Assembly: GCA_003218975.1 (NCBI GenBank)
Contig: QHPD01000119.1
Coordinates: 1-33,283 of the forward strand
Direction: 5' to 3'
Source of the DNA: Verrucomicrobiota bacterium
Lineage (GTDB): Bacteria > Verrucomicrobiota > Verrucomicrobiia > Chthoniobacterales > UBA10450
Length of the DNA stretch: 33,283 nucleotides
Below are positions 8,809 to 15,946 of the stretch, in pieces (within the stretch, counting starts at the first letter, position 1; each line of letters begins with the position of its first letter). The position numbers were made by a program, and so were the translations under genes. Below the pieces are notes generated by a model, which ran no database searches, had not been told where the DNA came from, and saw nothing but the letters and a program-made list of their open reading frames with translations.

Positions 8809-11655
8809 ATGAGGACGGCCACCAAAGTCTGTGCAAAGTGCGGGGCGAAGATTTTCTCCGACGCGCCGCAAGAATTTTGCAGCGCGTGTCTGTTGGAGAC
8901 CGGCCTCGGTTTGCTCGCGAACGACGATGAGGACGTAGCTGCGCCGCTGCCCCATAAGCGTCGTGCTGCGCGTCCGGCAAAGATGCCCCGGCTGCAACGC
9001 CGTAGCACTGCGGGCAGGCTCGGAGATTTTGGCGATTACGAGTTGCTGGAGGAAATCGGCCGCGGCGGTCAGGGAGTAGTTTATCGAGCGCGACAGAAAA
9101 GTCTCAACCGCACAGTAGCGCTCAAAGTCATAGGCCTCGGTCACTGGGCTACGGAGGCACATCTTAAGCGATTCCGTCGCGAAGCAGAATCCGCCGCTAG
9201 CCTGGAGCACCCATGCATCGTTCCAATCCACGAAGTCGGCGAGCGCGATGGCTCCTGCTACTTTAGCATGAAATTCGTCGAAGGCGGCCAGCTTGACGCA
9301 GTGGTCAGGCGCGAACCAATGCCAATCCGGCGCGCTGTGGAATTAATTGCCAAGGTAGCGCGCACTGTTCATTACGCTCACGAACATCACATCCTTCATC
9401 GTGACATCAAACCGGGAAACATCCTGCTTGATCAAAAAGGTGAACCGCACCTCACCGACTTCGGGCTCGCGCGACTGGTCGAGACGGAGAGCACTGTCAC
9501 ACGCACGATGGAAGTGCTGGGCACGCCCAGTTACATGGCGCCGGAACAAGCAGTAGGTAATAACGTGGCCGTCAGTGGCCTTACCGATGTTTATGGACTT
9601 GGCGCAGTGCTTTACCAATTGCTAACCGGCCATCCGCCTTTTGCAGGTGGTACAACCTACGAGACTATCAAGTTACTGCTGGATACCGAGCCGCGGCAAC
9701 CGCGCCTGTGGAATTCAAAAGTAGATCGCGATCTTTCAACAATCTGCCTCAAGTGCCTTGAGAAAGATCCCAAGCGCCGTTACTCTTCTGCTTTCGCGCT
9801 GGCCGAAGACCTTGAACGCTGGCTAAAGCATGAACCGATCAGCGCACGGCGCACCGGACTCGTCACCCGCAGCAAAAAATGGATACGACGCAATCCAACC
9901 AGTGCGCTATTGGCGGCGTCGCTCGTTGCTCTCGCGGTAGCCGCCGGCTGGATCATTTGGAAAAGTGAACTTATCCGGCATCCAGTGACAACCGGCATTG
10001 CAGTGCTGCCATTTGAAAATCTGAGTGATGAGAAAGAGCACGCCTTCTTTGCTGACGGCGTGCAGGACGACATTTTGATCAAACTGGCGAAAATTGCCGA
10101 CCTGAAGGTAATCAGCCGGACAAGCGTTACGCAATATCGCGGTAAACAGGATGTGCGCCAGATCGGCGATGCGCTGCGTGTCTCGCACGTGCTGGAGGGA
10201 ACGGTGCGGCGTTCTGGTGGGAAAGTGCACGTAAATGCGCAGTTGGTGGACGCTCACACCAACGCGGGCATCTGGGCGGAGGAATACGACCGGGATTTGA
10301 ATGACGTGTTCGCCATTGAAACGGAAGTTGCCAAGTCAATCGCAAATCGACTTAGAGCCAGAGTTTCAGCTCGCGAAAAGGTAGCCATGGAAGAGCGACC
10401 GACCAAGGACCTTGTTGCCTACGACCGTTATGTCCAAGCAGCGTCTTCGATCGACAAGGCCGCCTATGCGCGAGAAGGAGAGCGAGGAAAGTATTATTTC
10501 CGGGCGATAGAATTGCTCAATCAGGCGATCGCGCGGGATCCTGCTTTCCTTCTGGCATATTGCAGGCTGGCTGAGGCACACGACGAGCTCTACTTCCAAA
10601 ATGTCGACCACACGCCTGGCCAGCTGGCGTTAGCACAATCGGCAATCGATACCGCCTTTCGCGTGAAACCAGAGTCGGGGGAGGCGCACCTCGCCCTGGC
10701 TGCGCACTTTTACCACGGCTACTTTGATTACGACCGAGCCCGTCACGAGCTCGCCATCGCCGTCCGCACCTTGCCCAACGACGCACGGATTTTTGAATGG
10801 AATGGCTACATCGACCGTCGTCAGAGCCGTTGGCATGAAGCGGTACGCAACTTCGAGCGGGCGATGGAGCTGGATCCGCGCAACGTTAAGATTCTCACTA
10901 GTGGCATCGTGACCTACCGACTAATGCGGGACTATGCACGAGCCAGGACGATTGATCATCGCCTCATTGCTATAGAACCCAACAACACTAATAACCAGGA
11001 GTGGCGTGCCCGAATCGACTTCCATGAACGAGCTGATACCAGACCATGGCATGCTTTTGAGAATACGCTCGGAGACCCGAAACAATGCCCAGAATGCTCT
11101 CTTTTCCTCGCTTTGTATGAGCGGAACAGTATCGCCGCTGATCGCGCGTTGGCCGCGCTTGGCGAGGATGCTTTTGGTGCAAGAGGCGTCAATGCAAGAG
11201 GTGTAGGTGGAACACAATTTCGCCGAGCTTATTTGGAGGGTTTGATTGCTCGAATGAAAGGGGACGCCGCCGCGGCGCTGGCGGCTTTTAGCGCGGCGCG
11301 CACGCAACAGGAGGAAGCCGTTCGCGCGGAGCCTGATTATGGTCCAACTGTCTGCGTCCTGGGTCTGATTGATGCCGCACTTGGACGAAAAGAAGAAGCG
11401 CTGCGAGAGGGCCGCCGGGCACTCGAGCTTACGCCGATTGCGAAGGATTCCATGGATGGCGCGGATGTCCTTTATTTTTATGCCGTGATCTGTGCGTGGA
11501 CCGGTGAGCGCGACCTGGCCATCGAGCAACTGGATACGCTCGCGAAAATCCCGGCCGGTCCGTCTTACGGGGACCTTCGTCTCAGTCCCTATTGGGATTC
11601 GCTCCGCGGCGATCCGCGCTTCGAAAAAATCGTCGGGTCCCTCGCGCCAAAGTAA
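8809..11655 (+). CDS. Transmembrane Ser/Thr protein kinase with zinc ribbon, TolB-like and TPR domains
   Basis: A 948-residue sensor-type kinase. Residues 8-30 hold a small zinc ribbon (CAKCG...CSACL). The kinase domain spans about 76-340, with the glycine loop GRGGQGVVY, VALKV lysine (near 106), HRDIKPGNILL catalytic loop, DFG and APE (YMAPEQA), so it should be active. A single membrane helix follows near 364-385 (SALLAASLVALAVAAGWIIW). Next comes a TolB-like/adenylate-cyclase-associated segment (IAVLPFENLSDE, FADGVQDDIL, LEGTVRRSGGKVHVNAQLVD), and then TPR-like repeats to the C-terminus. The architecture predicts a cytoplasmic kinase with an outer protein-binding sensor part. It follows the sigma factor by 57 bp and is probably its regulatory partner. 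The ATG at 8809 lacks a strong ribosome site. Confidence 0.9.
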   Translation: MRTATKVCAKCGAKIFSDAPQEFCSACLLETGLGLLANDDEDVAAPLPHKRRAARPAKMPRLQRRSTAGRLGDFGDYELLEEIGRGGQGVVYRARQKSLNRTVALKVIGLGHWATEAHLKRFRREAESAASLEHPCIVPIHEVGERDGSCYFSMKFVEGGQLDAVVRREPMPIRRAVELIAKVARTVHYAHEHHILHRDIKPGNILLDQKGEPHLTDFGLARLVETESTVTRTMEVLGTPSYMAPEQAVGNNVAVSGLTDVYGLGAVLYQLLTGHPPFAGGTTYETIKLLLDTEPRQPRLWNSKVDRDLSTICLKCLEKDPKRRYSSAFALAEDLERWLKHEPISARRTGLVTRSKKWIRRNPTSALLAASLVALAVAAGWIIWKSELIRHPVTTGIAVLPFENLSDEKEHAFFADGVQDDILIKLAKIADLKVISRTSVTQYRGKQDVRQIGDALRVSHVLEGTVRRSGGKVHVNAQLVDAHTNAGIWAEEYDRDLNDVFAIETEVAKSIANRLRARVSAREKVAMEERPTKDLVAYDRYVQAASSIDKAAYAREGERGKYYFRAIELLNQAIARDPAFLLAYCRLAEAHDELYFQNVDHTPGQLALAQSAIDTAFRVKPESGEAHLALAAHFYHGYFDYDRARHELAIAVRTLPNDARIFEWNGYIDRRQSRWHEAVRNFERAMELDPRNVKILTSGIVTYRLMRDYARARTIDHRLIAIEPNNTNNQEWRARIDFHERADTRPWHAFENTLGDPKQCPECSLFLALYERNSIAADRALAALGEDAFGARGVNARGVGGTQFRRAYLEGLIARMKGDAAAALAAFSAARTQQEEAVRAEPDYGPTVCVLGLIDAALGRKEEALREGRRALELTPIAKDSMDGADVLYFYAVICAWTGERDLAIEQLDTLAKIPAGPSYGDLRLSPYWDSLRGDPRFEKIVGSLAPK

Positions 11656-11709
11656 GCTCACCACGGATTACGCGGATAACCCGGATACGGACGTGATTCA
11701 GAAGGAGTG

Positions 11710-11774
11710 GTAGGGCGCGACCGCTGGGCGGGCCGAATCGGGCGCCCAGTTGTAGGGCGTCTGTGTCAAACGCC
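11710..11774. repeat. Paired small hairpins downstream of the kinase gene
   Basis: GTAGGGCG occurs twice (11710-11717 and 11753-11760). The first copy is followed by a 7-bp stem CTGGGCG/CGCCCAG (11724-11749). The second is followed by a GGCGT/ACGCC stem (11756-11774). The 11656-11827 spacer otherwise shows only low-complexity palindromic DNA. There is no T tract, so termination is not certain. Confidence 0.5.
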
Positions 11775-11827
11775 GAGCAAGAACTGATCCTTTGCAGCCG
11801 CGCAATCCGCGTCCTAGCGGAATAATC

Positions 11828-12031
11828 TTATTTCTCGAAAATCCCGACAATATTTTCCGTATCAATGCGAACGGCCTCACTCTTGCCGAAAAAGAAGATC
11901 ATATGAAAATCCTCTGGCGCACCAAATTGGCGGGGCTCGTTGAATAAGTATCGCGCGCCGTTTGATAATCGCACGCCAAACGGACGAAATGGATGGCGCT
12001 TTGCTAATCGCTTTAGATCGATCGCCTTCAT
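11828..12031 (-). CDS. Small conserved hypothetical protein
   Basis: A 67-residue protein starting MKAIDLKRLAKRHPFRPFG. A basic N-terminus is followed by RPF-V-LSNG and an acidic/hydrophobic C-terminus (AVRIDTENIVGI). The pattern 'L..R.PFRPF.V.LSNG', a short gap, then a beta-rich tail ending in a V-I-x-I segment resembles a small uncharacterised protein class often seen in Planctomycetota, Acidobacteriota and Verrucomicrobiota. No function is known to me. The frame extends nine codons further up (12058), but the start at MKAIDLK is chosen because the similarity begins there. It is convergent with the kinase and divergent from the secreted protein. Confidence 0.5.
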   Translation of the reverse strand: MKAIDLKRLAKRHPFRPFGVRLSNGARYLFNEPRQFGAPEDFHMIFFFGKSEAVRIDTENIVGIFEK

Positions 12032-12199
12032 TGCATGACATTTTACACTTTCACCCAAGTGTCGTCACTGGAAAAACGGGATCTCGCCACCGAGTGAATG
12101 CTCTCATCATAACGTTCTTCTGCTTCAGCTGCGACAACACAAGGTCACTCTGGCCACCACTCCCAATCCCGTGGTATCCGCGCAATCGGCGGTAGCTCC

Positions 12200-12228
12200 G
12201 CTTCAACGATTCAACGCTTCAACGATTT
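12200..12228. repeat. Short direct repeat GCTTCAACGATT
   Basis: CTTCAACGATT occurs twice here, separated by CAACG. The same GCTTCAACGAT string recurs at 21288-21298, just at the nuoN start. The rest of the spacer between the small ORF and the secreted protein (12032-12360) shows no other gene. Confidence 0.5.
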
Positions 12229-12251
12229 ACGCGGCGAAGCCATTTTCCGCG

Positions 12252-12281
12252 TAACCCCGCGCCGGATTTCCTGCAGTACAT
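12252..12281 (+). promoter_or_regulatory. Second copy of the 30-bp block found upstream of the kinase
   Basis: It contains GGATTTCCTGCAGTACAT (12264-12281), preceded by TAACC and a GC-rich 7-mer, and matches 8749-8778 with one mismatch in the 18-bp core. It lies 79 bp before the secreted-protein ATG, so a shared regulator is possible. A dispersed repeat is an equally good explanation. Confidence 0.45.
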
Positions 12282-12360
12282 GGGTGAACGGCCAGAAGTG
12301 ACTTCCCACGACGGGAAGCCAAAGAAGGCCAAAACAAACAAACAAAAGGAAATTAATAAT

Positions 12361-12789
12361 ATGAAAAAACGAAACATTACATTCACAACAATTCTGCTGG
12401 TGCTTGGCTGCTTTGCGATGGGCTCGGCGCCCTCCGCGTCGGCCACGCCCACGCCCGTACCGGTTACCATCACTGCTACGTTTGATTTTGCGGGGTTTCC
12501 CAATGTAACGGGAACCTTTACCACAAGCGGGGCCCTTACAATTTCAGGACCTGCTACAATGCACGTTGACCTTAATTATAACGGTACGAGAGCTCATTGC
12601 GTGGTTACGTTGATAGCACCACTTGGAAACATCATTATTGATCAGGAATGTCAGTTTGCCACTTCCCCACCTAGGGGAAGGTGGGAGATTGTAAGCGGCA
12701 CAGGTGCTTATGCGAATCTTAACGGGAATGGGTCGCTTACGATGCCGCCTCCGCTTGTCGAAGCAATGACAGGGTTTATTTACCAATAA
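12361..12789 (+). CDS. Small secreted protein of unknown function
   Basis: A 142-residue protein with a clear Sec signal peptide: MKKRNITF, a hydrophobic core (TILLVLGCFAMGSA) and a cleavage-like SASA near residue 30. The mature part is rich in T, G and N and looks beta-stranded (VTITATFDFAGFPN, GTFTTSG, GTGAYANLNGNGSLTM). Two cysteines in the mature part may pair. The GTGAYANLNGNG stretch resembles extracellular repeats seen in secreted proteins of unknown role. The ATG at 12361 is preceded by AGGAAAT (a good ribosome site), so the longer frame from 12280 is not used. The upstream 30-bp block is shared with the sigma/kinase region. Confidence 0.7.
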   Translation: MKKRNITFTTILLVLGCFAMGSAPSASATPTPVPVTITATFDFAGFPNVTGTFTTSGALTISGPATMHVDLNYNGTRAHCVVTLIAPLGNIIIDQECQFATSPPRGRWEIVSGTGAYANLNGNGSLTMPPPLVEAMTGFIYQ

Positions 12790-12832
12790 AAGGTGGGCAT
12801 CATAAGATCCTGATCGCTACACTTCCGCACGA

Positions 12833-12873
12833 GAGCCTCTTCGGTCGTCGTGAAGACGCGCCCGGAGAGGCTC
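12833..12873. other. Hairpin in the spacer after the secreted-protein gene
   Basis: GAGCCTCTTCGG (12833-12844) pairs with CCGGAGAGGCTC (12862-12873) with one mismatch, a 16-17-nt loop and no T tract. The spacer 12790-13242 otherwise holds the terminator at 12950 and no convincing gene. Confidence 0.5.
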
Positions 12874-12949
12874 CTGGCATTCGCTGAACCGTCGCAATTC
12901 CAAGTCTCGCCATAACCGGCCGGTCAGCAAATGGCCGCAGTTCGCAATC

Positions 12950-12986
12950 AGCCGCCACGCTTCACCAGTGTAGCGGCTTTTTGTTT
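12950..12986 (+). terminator. Probable rho-independent terminator
   Basis: AGCCGC (12950-12955) pairs with GCGGCT (12973-12978), followed by TTTTTGTTT. The 6-bp stem and 17-nt loop are modest, but the T-rich tail and the position downstream of the secreted-protein gene fit a terminator. Confidence 0.45.
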
Positions 12987-13242
12987 CGCTTTAAGGAAGG
13001 GCACGCGGCTGGAGAAGGCAATCGTGCCTAGTGTGCAGTGCCGCGTGTCCCAAAGAGACTAGGATTCTCATGCGCGCGCCGCAGGAGCATCCGCTCAGGT
13101 GTCGTTCCATGTCGTGCACACGCAGCGACACGTGGTGCATTCCGTTGATGGCAAGCGGATGCTTCCTCTTCATTGTATCTTCATGTCGTTGGCGCTGGCC
13201 ATTCTCTCGCAGGCGTCGCCGAGTTTAAAGCCTAAACGCAAC

Positions 13243-13710
13243 ATGACACACCGGGAAGGATCGAAAAAGGCCCTGCGGATTTTTGTGTTGGCGGACACGC
13301 ACAATCGTTTGCCGGAAAGCGTGAAAGAAATAGCCAAAAATGCAGATGAAATCTGGCATCTTGGAGATGTGTGCGCAGAAGCAATCCTTGACGAGCTGCG
13401 CGCGGTCGGACCGTGCGTTACGCAAGTGCGCGGAAATTGTGACAGCAATTTCGAGTGGCCGCTGGTTGTCGATCTTGTGCGCGGCGGATTAAGATTTCGT
13501 CTGCAACACGTTCCGCCGGATCAACCGCCGGAGAATGCCGATGTTTTACTGCACGGACACACGCACGTTCCGCGGAACGAAAAGCGCGGGAATGTTCTGT
13601 TTCTCAATCCCGGCTGCGTGACCCGGCCAAACCGCGGCTCACCACCTAGTGTAGCGCGGCTCGAAATCGCGAATGGAAAAATCAATTGGAAGATCATCCC
13701 GCTCCGCTGA
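13243..13710 (+). CDS. YfcE/MJ0936-type metallophosphoesterase
   Basis: A 155-residue calcineurin-like phosphoesterase with all the metal-binding motifs of the small YfcE/MJ0936 group: ADTHNR (D and H), HLGDVCAE (GD), GNCDSN (GNxD) and LHGHTHVP (GHTH). These enzymes hydrolyse phosphodiester bonds; the natural substrate is unclear. The frame is open from 13099, but the first 48 codons do not look like the family. The ATG at 13243 (MTHREG), just before ALRIFVLADTHN, gives the normal length. It lies upstream of nuoH with a 67-bp gap. Confidence 0.85.
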   Translation: MTHREGSKKALRIFVLADTHNRLPESVKEIAKNADEIWHLGDVCAEAILDELRAVGPCVTQVRGNCDSNFEWPLVVDLVRGGLRFRLQHVPPDQPPENADVLLHGHTHVPRNEKRGNVLFLNPGCVTRPNRGSPPSVARLEIANGKINWKIIPLR

Positions 13711-13777
13711 CGCGATTTTGTTCATCCTGATGATCTGTCTTGATTAAAAAGCCGCGCACCGCTTTTGTTCAGCAGAG

Positions 13778-14965
13778 ATGACGGCTTTCCTTGATCAAAT
13801 ATTTGTTCGCGGAAAGCAAACGCTGCTTGCACCGATGGCGCATGCACCGGGCTGGCTGGTGCAGATTGTTTCGAGTCTGATTAATATTTTCGCTCTGCTC
13901 GCCGTGTTTCTCACGCTCTTCGCGCTCATCTCGGTGTTGGAGCGGAAAATTCTCGCACGGATGCAGAACCGCTACGGACCGAATCGCGTGGGGCCATTCG
14001 GTCTTTTTCAGCCAATCGCTGACGGCATCAAAATGCTGATCAAGGAAGACATCGTGCCGGCGAGGGCCGACAAGCTCGTGCATTTCCTCGCGCCGGTCCT
14101 CATCGCTGCTGTAGCGATCCTCACCCTGGGCGTGATTCCGTATGGGCGGAACATGACCCCGTTTGCCATTGACGGTGGCATACTCTTTTTCTTTGCCGTG
14201 GGATCGGCCACGGAGTTGGCAGTCTTCATGGCCGGCTGGGGCAGCAACAATAAATTTTCCATGCTCGGCGCGATGCGCGCGATTGCCCAAATGTTCAGCT
14301 ACGAGCTGCCGCTCATCATCGCTGTGCTACCCGTGGTGATGGTGGTCGGCTCGCTTATGCCCGACCGAATCGTTGCAGCGCAAGCGCAATACACGTTTGG
14401 CTTGGTACCGCGCTGGTTTGTCTTCACGCCTTGGGGCGCAGCGGCGTTCATTCTATTTTTTGTATCCGGTCTGGTGGAATCGAACCGCACGCCGTTCGAC
14501 GTGCCCGAAGGCGAATCGGAAATCGTCGCCGGGCACATGACCGAGTATTCTGGATTCAAATATGCCACGTTTTTCATGGCGGAATACCTCGGGATGTTCG
14601 CCATCAGCGGGCTCGGTGTGACGTTGTTCCTCGGGGGCTGGCATGCGCCTGCGGGTGCGCTTGAGTTCCTCCCATCGTACGTCTGGTTTTTCGCCAAGCT
14701 GAGCGCGCTGCTATTCGTTTACATCTGGGTCCGTGGAACGCTCCCGCGCACGCGCATCGATCAAATCATGAATTTGGCCTGGAAATTCATGTTGCCAATG
14801 GCATTCGCCTGCGTTATCGCCGCTGCCGTTTGGCACTATGCCGGGCGCGGCTTGCGGGGATGGCTGTGGTCGCTGGTGGTGATCGCAATTGTCTATACTC
14901 TCCTGTCGATCTTGCTCGACACGCGCAGGAAGTTCGCTCCGCGCGTTTATCGCTTCGCTGAATGA
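13778..14965 (+). CDS. nuoH: NADH-quinone oxidoreductase subunit H
   Basis: A 395-residue membrane subunit that joins the peripheral and membrane arms of complex I and forms part of the quinone site. Diagnostic stretches are ERKILARMQNRYGPNRVGP, QPIADGIKMLIKEDIVP and RTPFDVPEGESEIVAGHMTE. The ATG is preceded by a purine-rich AGCAGAG. Its stop overlaps the nuoJ start as ATGA. It is the first gene of the operon visible here. Complex I subunits A-G and I are not in the window, and nuoI, which usually follows nuoH, is absent. Confidence 0.95.
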   Translation: MTAFLDQIFVRGKQTLLAPMAHAPGWLVQIVSSLINIFALLAVFLTLFALISVLERKILARMQNRYGPNRVGPFGLFQPIADGIKMLIKEDIVPARADKLVHFLAPVLIAAVAILTLGVIPYGRNMTPFAIDGGILFFFAVGSATELAVFMAGWGSNNKFSMLGAMRAIAQMFSYELPLIIAVLPVVMVVGSLMPDRIVAAQAQYTFGLVPRWFVFTPWGAAAFILFFVSGLVESNRTPFDVPEGESEIVAGHMTEYSGFKYATFFMAEYLGMFAISGLGVTLFLGGWHAPAGALEFLPSYVWFFAKLSALLFVYIWVRGTLPRTRIDQIMNLAWKFMLPMAFACVIAAAVWHYAGRGLRGWLWSLVVIAIVYTLLSILLDTRRKFAPRVYRFAE

Positions 14966-15444
14966 ACAGCGCCGCATTCGTTGTCATTGCGATTTTCACG
15001 CTCGCCGCGGCACTGGCGGCCGCGACTCTGCGAAAACTGATGCACGCTGCGCTCAGTTTCGCGGTGGCATTCGTAGGGCTGGCGTCCTTTTTCTTTCTGC
15101 TGGGTGCGGAGTTCGTCGGCCTGGCGCTGGTGTTCATTTACATCGGGGCGGTCGCGGTGCTGATCGTTTTCACCATTCTCCTGACGCGGCGCGATGTCGG
15201 AAAAGATCGCGGTTTTAATTGGAGCGGCATTGTGATCGCCCTTGCCATGTTCGGCGCTTTAACGTGGTCGATTCTAAAGACGCAATCACTCGCCATTGTC
15301 GCCCCGCACATTCGCGCGCTAACGGTCAAACAAATTGGCGCAGCATTGATGACCACTTATGTCTGGCCACTGCAATGCGTCGGGCTTCTGCTTACTGCCG
15401 CGCTGATCGGCGCGCTTGTTCTTGTGATGGAGGAGAAGCGATGA
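14962..15444 (+). CDS. nuoJ: NADH-quinone oxidoreductase subunit J
   Basis: A 160-residue five-helix subunit of the complex I membrane arm. LHAALSFAVAFVGLASFFF, GAEFVGLALVFIYIGAVAV and ILLTRRDV are the usual NuoJ segments. Its ATG overlaps the nuoH stop. Its own stop lies in GCGATGACG, where an ATG (15441) preceded by a strong GGAGG (15429-15433) would be the natural start of nuoK. Instead this ATG opens a 64-codon frame through the repeat at 15461-15615. Confidence 0.93.
   Translation: MNSAAFVVIAIFTLAAALAAATLRKLMHAALSFAVAFVGLASFFFLLGAEFVGLALVFIYIGAVAVLIVFTILLTRRDVGKDRGFNWSGIVIALAMFGALTWSILKTQSLAIVAPHIRALTVKQIGAALMTTYVWPLQCVGLLLTAALIGALVLVMEEKR
15429..15443 (+). promoter_or_regulatory. Strong Shine-Dalgarno and orphan ATG at the nuoJ stop
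   Basis: GGAGG (15429-15433) is 7 nt before the ATG at 15441, which overlaps the nuoJ TGA. The ATG starts a 64-codon frame ending at TGA 15633-15635, which itself overlaps the nuoK ATG (15632). NuoK has no visible Shine-Dalgarno of its own. Confidence 0.7.
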
Positions 15445-15460
15445 CGTGCGGAATTCCAAC

Positions 15461-15615
15461 TTGGGTAGCATACGCGTCACGCGTGTTGGCGAGCGCGTCC
15501 TCGCGGTCGCGGGCTTTCCTTGCGACTTCCTCCCGCCCAGCACTGACGAGATTCAAAGAAAAGCTTGTTTCGGCGCGACGCCGAAACCAGCACGCGAGGT
15601 GCGTGCGCTCCCCAA
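15461..15615 (+). repeat. Operon repeat copy A (nuoJ/nuoK junction)
   Basis: The ends form an inverted repeat of about 27 bp, starting TTGGGTAGCATACGCGTCAC and ending in GTGCGCTCCCCAA. Inside is a perfect 9-bp hairpin, GTTTCGGCG/CGCCGAAAC (15567-15587). The same design is seen at 19628, 32045 and 33100. No transposase is present, so it looks like a MITE- or REP-like element. A 64-codon frame (15441-15635) runs right through it. The nuoK frame is also open through it from GTG 15446, so an automatic start call for nuoK would be about 62 residues too long. Confidence 0.85.
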
Positions 15616-15631
15616 TCCAGTTCGCCACGCA

Positions 15632-15946
15632 ATGACCCCAACTCTCCAAGTTTTCCTCATCGTATCTGCCGCGCTATTTTCCATCGGCTTGCTCGCCGCA
15701 CTGAGCCGGCGTCACGCGATTTTCATCCTGATCGGCATCGAGTTGATGCTTGCCGCGGCGAACCTGAATTTCATCGCGTTCTGGCGTTTCGCTCCGCAGT
15801 CAAAACAACCAATTGGCGTGATGATCGCAATCTTTTCCATCGCCATTTCAGCTGCCGAGGCCGCTGTTGGTCTTGCGATGGTTATCGCCGTTTACCGCCA
15901 CTATCGCACGACGAACGTCGATCAACTCGACCAGCTTAAAGGATGA
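15632..15946 (+). CDS. nuoK: NADH-quinone oxidoreductase subunit K
   Basis: A 104-residue three-helix membrane subunit of complex I. The conserved glutamate is in GIELMLAAANLNFIAF, and the second in ISAAEAAVGLAMVIAVYRH. The start MTPTLQVF (15632) gives the normal family length. The frame is open further upstream only because it passes through the repeat. Its stop overlaps the nuoL start as ATGA (15943). Confidence 0.92.
   Translation: MTPTLQVFLIVSAALFSIGLLAALSRRHAIFILIGIELMLAAANLNFIAFWRFAPQSKQPIGVMIAIFSIAISAAEAAVGLAMVIAVYRHYRTTNVDQLDQLKG

Noticed and set aside
8470-9231. Long minus-strand frame of 253 residues opposite the sigma/kinase genes
   Set aside because: It overlaps two clear plus-strand genes with good motifs and has no recognisable domain; a shadow frame.
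12991-13173. Minus-strand 60-residue frame beginning like a glyoxalase/VOC domain (GMHHVSLRVHDMER)
   Set aside because: After about 17 residues the resemblance stops, no second half is found in any frame, and no ribosome site is visible. At most a decayed remnant.
15446-15631. N-terminal extension of nuoK in the open frame through repeat A
   Set aside because: NuoK length and start are very conserved and begin at 15632; the extension is repeat DNA.
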